From assembly GCA_015231755.1 (NCBI GenBank), contig JADGAZ010000014.1, positions 1 to 64,000 of the forward strand: DNA of 64,000 bases, in the 5' to 3' direction. The DNA comes from Magnetococcales bacterium. GTDB taxonomy: Bacteria; Pseudomonadota; Magnetococcia; Magnetococcales; Magnetaquicoccaceae. Shown piece by piece: positions 27,881 through 34,658 of the stretch (within the stretch, counting starts at the first letter, position 1; each line of letters begins with the position of its first letter). The notes under the pieces were generated by a model that was not told the origin of the DNA, did not search any database, and saw only the letters and a list, made by a program, of their open reading frames with translations. The translations under genes and the position numbers were made by a program.

Positions 27881-29100
27881 CCCTTGATGCATACCGCCTG
27901 TCGCAGGGCATGTACCGGTTCCGCCAGATCCTGCTGATGGGCCATGACCACCTCGATATCCTTGTAGGCTGCGGGGATTTCGTCCAGAACCGAGCGATCC
28001 TTGGGACAGGCCACCCCTTTTGTCTGTTGGACCAGATCCTCCACCCCAAAGCGGCGCAACGCCTCCTGTCGGCCCATGCGGCGACCCGCCCCGTGGGCGC
28101 AGGAGTGAAACGCCTCCCGACTCCCCTTGCCCCGCACGATGTAAGAAAGGCTGCCCATGGAGCCGGGAATCACCCCCCAATCCCCGGATCGGGCCCGGAT
28201 CGCCCCTTTGCGGGTCACCCAGGTGTCGGTGCCGAAATGGCGTTCCCGGGTCACGTAGTTGTGATGACAGTCGATTACCGCGTCGCGACAGGCCACCGGA
28301 CGGGACAGGGTGGCGCGAAGGACTGCGAGGGTCGCTTCCAGCAGGAAAGCCCGATTGGCCTTGGCGAACGCCTGCGCCCAATCGGCGGCGCGCAGGTAAT
28401 CGGTGAACTCCTGGCTGCCTTCGCGGAAAAAAGCCAAATCCCCGTCCGGCAGGGTCCGCAGTTCCCGACCCAGGCTCTCTTTGGCCCGTTGAATGAAATA
28501 GGTGCCGATGCGATTGCCCACCCCCCGGGAACCCGAATGGATCAGCACCCACACCCGATCCTGTTCATCGATCCGCAGTTCGATGAAGTGGTTGCCGGTG
28601 CCCAGAGTGCCTAAATGACGCACGGTATTGGTGCGGGCATTGAGAAGTTTGGGATGGCGGGTCAACAGGTCCGGCAACAGGCGTTGCACCCCGTGTCGCT
28701 CCCACCAAGCCGCGATGGGAGCGGGCAGGGATGACCAGGCGCCTTGATCGTTCGGTCCGCCGTCGTCGGTGCGGCCATGGGGGATGGCTTTTTCGATGGC
28801 CCCTCGCAGGGACTCCCCGTGGTCCGCCAGATCCGCGGCGTTGAGGTTCAGTGGGGCGGCGCACATGCCGCAACCGATATCCACCCCGACCGCCGCCGGC
28901 ATCACGGCGCCGATGGTGGGAATCACCGAACCGATGGTGGCCCCCATGCCGGCATGCACGTCGGGCATGGCCGCCACATGGTGAAACACGAACGGCAGAT
29001 TGGCCACGTTCGCAAGCTGTCTGCGGGACAGATCATCCACCTCGTCGGTGAAAATCTTGACCGGCACACGCGCACCGTTCATGCTCTCCTTGACCGGCAT
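27877..29100 (-). CDS. rtcB: RNA-splicing ligase RtcB
   Basis: RtcB joins 2',3'-cyclic-phosphate or 3'-phosphate RNA ends to 5'-OH ends using GTP and Mn2+. The 407-residue protein keeps the metal-site motif DIGCGM at 74-79 (Cys77), GTLGTGNHFIE, HSGSRGVG, HHNYV, the GDWGVIPGSMG loop and HGAGR near the guanylylated histidine. GGAGAGGTG precedes the ATG. It is the first gene of the long minus-strand run and is translationally coupled to cca. No RtcA or RtcR is visible nearby. Confidence 0.97.
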   Translation of the reverse strand: MPVKESMNGARVPVKIFTDEVDDLSRRQLANVANLPFVFHHVAAMPDVHAGMGATIGSVIPTIGAVMPAAVGVDIGCGMCAAPLNLNAADLADHGESLRGAIEKAIPHGRTDDGGPNDQGAWSSLPAPIAAWWERHGVQRLLPDLLTRHPKLLNARTNTVRHLGTLGTGNHFIELRIDEQDRVWVLIHSGSRGVGNRIGTYFIQRAKESLGRELRTLPDGDLAFFREGSQEFTDYLRAADWAQAFAKANRAFLLEATLAVLRATLSRPVACRDAVIDCHHNYVTRERHFGTDTWVTRKGAIRARSGDWGVIPGSMGSLSYIVRGKGSREAFHSCAHGAGRRMGRQEALRRFGVEDLVQQTKGVACPKDRSVLDEIPAAYKDIEVVMAHQQDLAEPVHALRQAVCIKG

Positions 29101-29148
29101 GACACCTCTCCTCGCCTTGTTTCCGTCTCAAGGGAGTCCATAAAACCC

Positions 29149-29355
29149 ATGATCCTCAAACGGCTGATGACGATTTCAGGTGCCATTTCCATGGCTGCGG
29201 GATTCCACCGTCTGTTCCATCCGCCCCAGCCAATCGAGGATGTGCAACAACTCCCGGAACTGGTTCAGAACGCCATGGATCTGACCCTGATCAACATGGG
29301 ACTGGTTTTGGTCGGGGGAATCTTGATCCTGATCGCCATGACGATCCGACGCTGA
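29149..29355 (+). CDS. Predicted 68-residue small membrane protein
   Basis: The short gene starts MILKRLMTISGAIS and ends with one clear membrane segment (about MGLVLVGGILILIAM) followed by a basic TIRR tail. AGGGAG lies about 13 nt before the ATG. The central region contains HPPQPIEDVQQLPELVQ and looks amphipathic. No family is recognised. It is divergent from rtcB and convergent with the Cys-rich protein gene 7 nt beyond its stop. Coding status rests on the ribosome binding site, the clean membrane segment and the lack of a better competitor in this gap. Confidence 0.5.
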   Translation: MILKRLMTISGAISMAAGFHRLFHPPQPIEDVQQLPELVQNAMDLTLINMGLVLVGGILILIAMTIRR

Positions 29356-29362
29356 CGGGCTT

Positions 29363-29743
29363 TCAATTCCGTTTGAACAGAGCCTCAGCCGCGGCCCAGG
29401 CGGCTGTGCTGCCCCCGGCGTTGCGCGACTTGTTGCTATTGTTGGCGCTGTTGCCATTGCCGCTGCCATTGCCGGTGTTGCGACCGGATGCGCGCAGGGT
29501 TTCGTTGCGTGGCAAGGATCCCTTGGGCTTGAAAAAATCACAGAAATTGGACCGGTCCTTGTCCACAATCCGTTCGGCCACGGTCTCCCGGCACTCGTTG
29601 TAGCTGCCCGTATCGTGGAAGCGGCAGTTCAAACAGACCCGCGTCTCCTTCATGCACCCGGCGCAAACCTCCGACCGGCCAAATCCGTTGGACGGCAGCA
29701 TGGCTCCGCAACTCCAACAGTGCGACGTTTTTCCAACCGTCAT
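29363..29743 (-). CDS. Cys-rich zinc-ribbon protein with Asn/Ser-rich tail
   Basis: The 126-residue protein has C-x2-C pairs in CWSCG, CAGC and CLNC, followed by Cys in NECRE and NFCDFF, arranged as one or two zinc ribbons in the first 70 residues. The pattern CRFHDTGSYNECRE..AERIVDKDRSNFCDFF resembles a small uncharacterised family found in several proteobacteria. The rest is low-complexity Gly/Asn/Ser sequence with a short basic end. The function is unknown. No ribosome binding site stands out, but the start gives an intact first CxxC. Confidence 0.75.
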   Translation of the reverse strand: MTVGKTSHCWSCGAMLPSNGFGRSEVCAGCMKETRVCLNCRFHDTGSYNECRETVAERIVDKDRSNFCDFFKPKGSLPRNETLRASGRNTGNGSGNGNSANNSNKSRNAGGSTAAWAAAEALFKRN

Positions 29744-29972
29744 CTAAGGCATCTCCCAAAAGTGACACTTCCTCCAGACGAACACGACATCATCAAGCAC
29801 GCGATTTTGTCGTCCCGCCTCCCCTTGCAACCGACCCGGCAAGGACCAGACCGGATTTTCCATCCATTCGACTTTCACGTTTTGACACGATCCTTGCGTA
29901 TGCGATCCATCCATGAGAAAGCTCCCTCTTTAGCCATTCCATCCTCACCCCAGAGACACGGAGTATCCAACC

Positions 29973-30710
29973 ATGCCATACCCCTCTTTTCTCCGAGGCG
30001 CCGGTTATCTCCTGACCGGTTTGAAACTCCTGACCGCACCAGGATTGCGACGTTTTGTGTTCGCGCCGCTGGTGATCGGTTCTTTGCTGTTTGCCGCAGG
30101 CAGTTGGGTCGCCCTGACCCATGTGCTGGCCTGGGCGGACTGGCTCAATGGTTACCTGCCCGGCTGGCTGCAATGGATGCAGTGGATTCTGATCCCTTTG
30201 CTGTTCGGTTCGGTGGGCATTTTGCTGTTTACCACCCTGGGCACCATCGCCAATCTGATCGGCGCACCGTTCAACGCGCTCTTGGCCCAACAGGTGGAAA
30301 TCCAGCTCACCGGCCGATTCGCCACCCGGGATAACCAGCAACCCCTTGGCCTGCTGGAGAACATCTTCCCACCCATCCGCAGCGAAATCCAGAAAATCTT
30401 CTATTATCTGGCCAGAGCGCTACCATTATTGATTCTTTTTGTGGTGCCCGTGGTTCAGATTGTGGCCCCGTTTATCTGGATGATCTTCTCCAGTTGGATG
30501 AACGCCTTTCAATACGCGGACATTCCCATGGGCAACCACAATCTGTACGACAAGGAAATCCTCGCTCACTTACGACAAAAACGACTGCTTTCCCTGGGAT
30601 TTGGCGCGGCCACGCTGGTGATGAGCCTGATCCCGTTCGTTAATTTCCTGGCCATGCCCGCTGCCGTGGCCGGTGCCACCGCCATGTGGGTGAAAGAGTG
30701 GCAGGGGTGA
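29973..30710 (+). CDS. EI24/CysZ-family membrane protein
   Basis: The 245-residue protein has about four hydrophobic stretches (roughly 27-50, 67-95, 145-172 and 205-240). Its topology and motifs, including the opening FLRGAGYLLTGLKLLTAPGLRRFVFAPL, are those of the EI24 family that includes the sulfate channel CysZ. CACGGAG precedes the ATG by about 10 nt. No cysteine-synthesis genes are adjacent, so sulfate transport is an assumption and I leave the symbol blank. Confidence 0.82.
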   Translation: MPYPSFLRGAGYLLTGLKLLTAPGLRRFVFAPLVIGSLLFAAGSWVALTHVLAWADWLNGYLPGWLQWMQWILIPLLFGSVGILLFTTLGTIANLIGAPFNALLAQQVEIQLTGRFATRDNQQPLGLLENIFPPIRSEIQKIFYYLARALPLLILFVVPVVQIVAPFIWMIFSSWMNAFQYADIPMGNHNLYDKEILAHLRQKRLLSLGFGAATLVMSLIPFVNFLAMPAAVAGATAMWVKEWQG

Positions 30711-30745
30711 ACATCTGGCACGTTTTTCCCTAAGGACGTTCCGAC

Positions 30746-30783
30746 AAGGGAGGCGTGTAGGTTTGCTGACACACGCCTCCCTT
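30746..30783 (+). terminator. Hairpin after the EI24/CysZ gene, possible terminator
   Basis: Perfect 13-bp arms (30746-30758 and 30771-30783) enclose a 12-nt loop 35 nt after the stop codon. A T-run is lacking, so termination may be Rho-dependent or the hairpin may protect the transcript's 3' end. Confidence 0.55.
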
Positions 30784-30827
30784 AAACCCTTCGTTGCAGG
30801 GATCGGGAACATCACGGGAAACCAGCC

Positions 30828-31154
30828 ATGAAAACGCTCAATGTCCATTTCGATTCACACTTCAAGCACACCTTGAAGGAGTGCCCGGTGTGCGGCAGTC
30901 ATCCGATGCACATCTATCGCTGCACCTGCTGCGGAGAAGTCCGGTGTGGCAGCGATCAATGCATTGGCAGCAAAGGCACGCAATATAAACGCTGGGCACG
31001 GGGAGGAACCCTTTGCCGCCATTGCGGGGAAGGCACCTACCGTCTGCTCGTCAGCGACTCGGAGGAGATGCTTCAGTTTTTGACCGAGTATCGGCGACCG
31101 GTGCGGGTCCTGCCGGCATCCGCTTGCCAACCGTCACGGTACAAAGCCGTTTGA
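30828..31154 (+). CDS. Small zinc-ribbon protein with CxxC motifs
   Basis: The 108-residue protein carries C-x2-C pairs in CPVC, CTCC and CRHC plus further Cys in VRCG and DQC, consistent with two zinc sites. No family is recognised, and its function is unknown. Its last third runs antisense into the convergent M16 gene: the two coding regions share about 104 nt (31051-31154). Both frames look real up to the overlap, so the C-terminal tail may be a recent extension. A hairpin separates it from the CysZ-like gene. Confidence 0.72.
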   Translation: MKTLNVHFDSHFKHTLKECPVCGSHPMHIYRCTCCGEVRCGSDQCIGSKGTQYKRWARGGTLCRHCGEGTYRLLVSDSEEMLQFLTEYRRPVRVLPASACQPSRYKAV

Positions 31155-32445
31155 GGGGCAGAATCCGTTTGGCGACGCGCCGCACATCCTCGCGGGTGAC
31201 GGCGCGGATCCTTTCGGGCCACTTGTCCAGATAATCCATGCCCCGCTGATAATAACCGATCCGACTCCAGGTATCGGCCAGTTTGTCCAGGCCATCCAGT
31301 TGCAAGGGGAAGGAGCCGGTCAGATAGCGTTTCACATCCGCCAGTTCCGTCTCCCCCACGTCCTCTTCCACCAGACGGGTCAATTCGCGGCGGATCAGGG
31401 AAAGGGCCTCCTCGACGGAGGCGTTTTTGGTCTCGGTGCCCACCATGAACGGACCACGTCCCGCCAGGGGGGAAAAATAGGAAAACACCCCATAGGCCAG
31501 ACCCCGCTCCTCGCGGATCACCCGGTTCAAACGGCTGGTGAGTCCTCCGCCTCCCAGGATCTGGTTCATGACCATCAGGGCATAAAAATCCGGATCATCC
31601 CGATGGATGCCCACCACGCCGATCCGCACGGTGGTTTGGGGCAGATCCATTTCCACATGCTGCTCCGTGCCTTTTTCTACCGGAACGGCTTCCGGGGGGG
31701 GACCCAGAGGACCGGGCTGGGATTCCAGGCCGGAGAGGTGTTTTTCCACCAGTCCCTTGAGCCGTTCCAGTCCCACATCCCCGGCCACGGCGATCACCAT
31801 GCCCGGACCCCGGAACACAGCGGCGTGATGACGCCGGATGTCCGCCAGTTCGATGCGTTTGACACTCTCCACCGTACCGTTCACCGGGCTGGCGTAGGGG
31901 TGACGCTCTCCGAAGATCATGGGAAAAATCGCCCGGGTGGCCCGGAAGGTCGGTTCCTCTTCGCTTTTGATCAACTCCGCGACCCGCTCCCGCACGCCGC
32001 GTTGGAAATCCTGCTCCACAAAACGGGGACGGATCATCGCCTCCCCGAGACGGGTCCAGGCTTCGTCCAGGTGGTCGCTCAAGGTGGTCATGCTCACATC
32101 CAGGGTGTCCTGCCCGGCGCTGGCACCGAGGGAGATCCCGTAATAGTGCAACCGTTCCTGAAACGCCACCGAGTCCAGTTCCCCGGCCCCTTCGTTGAAC
32201 ATCCAGGCGGTCATGGCCGCCACCCCTTCCCGACCCGCCGGATCGTAGACACCGCCACCCCGGGCCAGGATTCTGGTTTCCACCATGGGATTGACGTGGT
32301 TTTCCACCAAAAAGACCTGGATGCCATTGGAAGTGACAAAAGGCACCACCTTGGCATTTTCCGCGGCCAGGGCCGGAGCCGTCCAGGAAAGCCACAATAC
32401 CAGCAGGCCATACCGCCACGGAAAAGCAGAAAAACGGACACTCAT
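31051..32445 (-). CDS. M16-family peptidase-like protein lacking the zinc site
   Basis: The 464-residue exported protein has a signal peptide (about residues 1-28, ending APALAA) and two M16 halves. Where the catalytic HxxEH should stand near residue 75 the sequence reads AAMTAWMFNEG, so it cannot bind zinc in the usual way. It keeps the substrate-binding R/Y region SRLNRVIREERGLAYG. Such proteins act as the non-catalytic half of M16B heterodimers. Its ATG overlaps the stop of the catalytic M16 gene by 4 nt, which supports a stoichiometric pair in the periplasm. Confidence 0.93.
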   Translation of the reverse strand: MSVRFSAFPWRYGLLVLWLSWTAPALAAENAKVVPFVTSNGIQVFLVENHVNPMVETRILARGGGVYDPAGREGVAAMTAWMFNEGAGELDSVAFQERLHYYGISLGASAGQDTLDVSMTTLSDHLDEAWTRLGEAMIRPRFVEQDFQRGVRERVAELIKSEEEPTFRATRAIFPMIFGERHPYASPVNGTVESVKRIELADIRRHHAAVFRGPGMVIAVAGDVGLERLKGLVEKHLSGLESQPGPLGPPPEAVPVEKGTEQHVEMDLPQTTVRIGVVGIHRDDPDFYALMVMNQILGGGGLTSRLNRVIREERGLAYGVFSYFSPLAGRGPFMVGTETKNASVEEALSLIRRELTRLVEEDVGETELADVKRYLTGSFPLQLDGLDKLADTWSRIGYYQRGMDYLDKWPERIRAVTREDVRRVAKRILPLKRLCTVTVGKRMPAGPAPVADTRSKTEASPPSR

Positions 32446-33788
32446 GGTTTCAAGATCCCCACGGTCAGGCGTTCCGGGCGCAGATATTTGGCCGCCACAC
32501 GTTGCAACGCCTCGCTGGTCACCGCCCGCACCCGTTTGGGATAGTCATCCACCATCCCGTGCCAATCCAGATCGTTGACCTCCATGCGGCCAATGATCCA
32601 GGCGATCCGGTCGATGGAGTCCTGGGCATAGACATGTTCGGCGATCAGGCCATTGCGGGCTTTTTCCAACTCCCGGACCGGAACCGGTTCCCGGACCAGA
32701 CGGTCCACCTCGGCGAAAATCGCCTTTTCCATCTCCTGGAGATCGGCGCCGGGCTTGGGCATGGCGGACAGGGAAAACAGCTCCCAACTGGCGGAAAAGC
32801 CACTGTAGGCCGCCGACGCCGAAACCGCCAAACCCATGTCACGAATCAAACGTTGATTCAAACGGCTAGTACTGCCGCTTCCCAGCACCACCGCCAGCAC
32901 GTCCAGCGCCAGGGCGTCTTCCGGACCGTCGGGCATGGCCAGGGAGGGGACCGCGTATCCGGCCATCCAGATGGGCAGTTTGGCGGCGGAATCCCGCACT
33001 TCCAGGCGATCGGGTTTTTCCCGTCGGGGGGGTTCGGGAAACGGAAGAGGGGGGGCGGTGGGCTGGGCCGTGAGGGGGGAAAAATATTTCCGCACCAGAC
33101 CCTCCACCTTTTCCGGATCCACATCCCCCACCACCACCAAAATGGCGTTGTTGGGAGCGTAAAAGGTCTGATACCACCCCTTGAGATCCTCCAGCTTCAG
33201 TTCGGCGATTTCATTCATGGCGCCGATGACCGGACGACCATAGGGATGATCCCCATAGGCCAAGGCCCGATAGCGCTCCAGCATGCGTTGATTGGGATCC
33301 GAATCGGTACGCATGCGCCGCTCTTCGCGCACCACGAGATTTTCCGATTTGAACTCCCCTTCCTGAAGCTTCAATCCCCGCATCCGGTCGGCTTCCAGTT
33401 TTAGGGCCAGTTCCACCCGATCCGAGGCCAACTTGATGTAATACATGGTGTAATCGGTGGTGGTGGAGGCGTTGTCCTCCCCGCCTTCCTGGGCGACGAG
33501 TTTGCTGAACGCCTCGGGGGAGAGGGTCTCGGTGCCCTGGAACATCATATGTTCCAGCATGTGGGACAAACCGGTCTTGCCTGGTATTTCGTTGGCGGAG
33601 CCGACCCGATACCACATCTGGGTGATCACCACCGGGGCTTTGGACTCCCGGGCCACCACCACCTTGAGACCATTATCCAGTTTGAACTCCCGGGCATCCA
33701 GGGCCAACGCGGGACGGACGGTCCCGGCCAGCACCATCAGGCCGATTCCCACCCATCCCAGAGTCCGCCCGACCGATACCGGTCGCAT
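32442..33788 (-). CDS. M16-family zinc peptidase, catalytic subunit
   Basis: The roughly 448-residue exported protein has a signal peptide (hydrophobic IGLMVLAGTVRPALA). The inverted zinc motif HMLEH lies in LSHMLEHMMFQGTE, with the downstream Glu region GGEDNASTTTDYT. It should be a processing peptidase acting in the periplasm on small peptides or signal fragments. I chose the ATG at 33788, one nucleotide after the lipoprotein stop. A GTG at 33800 is the alternative. It is coupled to the non-catalytic partner by ATGA. Confidence 0.94.
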   Translation of the reverse strand: MRPVSVGRTLGWVGIGLMVLAGTVRPALALDAREFKLDNGLKVVVARESKAPVVITQMWYRVGSANEIPGKTGLSHMLEHMMFQGTETLSPEAFSKLVAQEGGEDNASTTTDYTMYYIKLASDRVELALKLEADRMRGLKLQEGEFKSENLVVREERRMRTDSDPNQRMLERYRALAYGDHPYGRPVIGAMNEIAELKLEDLKGWYQTFYAPNNAILVVVGDVDPEKVEGLVRKYFSPLTAQPTAPPLPFPEPPRREKPDRLEVRDSAAKLPIWMAGYAVPSLAMPDGPEDALALDVLAVVLGSGSTSRLNQRLIRDMGLAVSASAAYSGFSASWELFSLSAMPKPGADLQEMEKAIFAEVDRLVREPVPVRELEKARNGLIAEHVYAQDSIDRIAWIIGRMEVNDLDWHGMVDDYPKRVRAVTSEALQRVAAKYLRPERLTVGILKP

Positions 33789-33789
33789 G

Positions 33790-34149
33790 TCACTTGCCAC
33801 CGGTGGGGGTGCCGAGCCAACCCGGCAGGCGTTCCTGTTGATCCCGGGTCAGGGGTTTGCTCTCTTGTCTGGCTTCGGGGGTTTTGAACAGAATCGAACG
33901 GGCCGATGTGGGTGCGGAAGAATCGTTGCGGGGGGATGCGGCGATCCGATTGTCATCGTCTTCCTGGGTTTCCTTGCCCGGAAGCACATTCAGATCCGGC
34001 GGAATTTCCAAAGGTTCTCGCGTGGCGACGCGACCGGGATCCAGCATGTTGTCTTCCCACGGCAGGGTGAAATTGCTCGAACAACCAGCCAGGGGCAACA
34101 CTGCCGCAAGGGCCAAAACCGGCATCACGAACCTGTTCATTTTTTTCAT
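33790..34149 (-). CDS. Small outer-envelope lipoprotein (DUF3035-like)
   Basis: The 119-residue precursor has a basic start (MKKMNRF), a hydrophobic stretch and the lipobox LAGC with cleavage before Cys near residue 22. The mature part is polar and low-complexity, with EIPPDLNVLPG typical of the DUF3035 lipoproteins. GAGG lies 6 nt before the ATG at 34149. Adjacent lspA, which cleaves such precursors, begins the same transcript. The downstream M16 pair suggests a shared envelope role, but the function is unknown. Confidence 0.87.
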   Translation of the reverse strand: MKKMNRFVMPVLALAAVLPLAGCSSNFTLPWEDNMLDPGRVATREPLEIPPDLNVLPGKETQEDDDNRIAASPRNDSSAPTSARSILFKTPEARQESKPLTRDQQERLPGWLGTPTGGK

Positions 34150-34157
34150 GGATCGCC

Positions 34158-34658
34158 TCAAGGATCGGAAGTGTTCGACGTAAGCAGATGATCCAACAAC
34201 AAAAGGCCAACTCCGGCGCTGATGGCGCAATCCGCCAGATTGAACACCGGAAACGACAGATCATGCCAGTGAACATACAAAAAGTCCACCACCCATCCAA
34301 AACGGACACGATCCAGCAGATTGCCCAGGGCACCACCCAGCAGCATGCCCAGTCCCACGACCAGAATCCGGGTTTCGGCGGTACGCAGCATCCAGATGAT
34401 CAGCAGCGAGGCCACGGCGGCCACGCTGCACAAAAACAGCACCCGATACTCCGCGGCCATACCGGTGAACAAACCAAAAGCCGCCCCGACATTATGCACC
34501 AGCACCAGATCGAAAAATCCCGGAATCAAGGTGATGCCCTGTTCGGCCAACTCCCGGGTGGACAACCATTTGGCCCACTGGTCCAAAACGAATACCAGCA
34601 CCGCCAATACCAGTCCCACGCCCAGGCGGGCATTCCACCAGCCTCCGCCACCCGTCAT
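34158..34658 (-). CDS. lspA: Lipoprotein signal peptidase
   Basis: LspA is the inner-membrane aspartic peptidase that removes signal peptides from diacylglyceryl-modified prolipoproteins. The 166-residue protein has four membrane segments and the conserved blocks DQWAKWL, HNVGAAFG, GNLLDRV and VVDFLYVHW..FPVFNLADCAI, with the two catalytic Asp residues. It overlaps the ileS stop by 4 nt, the common ileS-lspA order, and lies 8 nt before the lipoprotein gene. Confidence 0.97.
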   Translation of the reverse strand: MTGGGGWWNARLGVGLVLAVLVFVLDQWAKWLSTRELAEQGITLIPGFFDLVLVHNVGAAFGLFTGMAAEYRVLFLCSVAAVASLLIIWMLRTAETRILVVGLGMLLGGALGNLLDRVRFGWVVDFLYVHWHDLSFPVFNLADCAISAGVGLLLLDHLLTSNTSDP

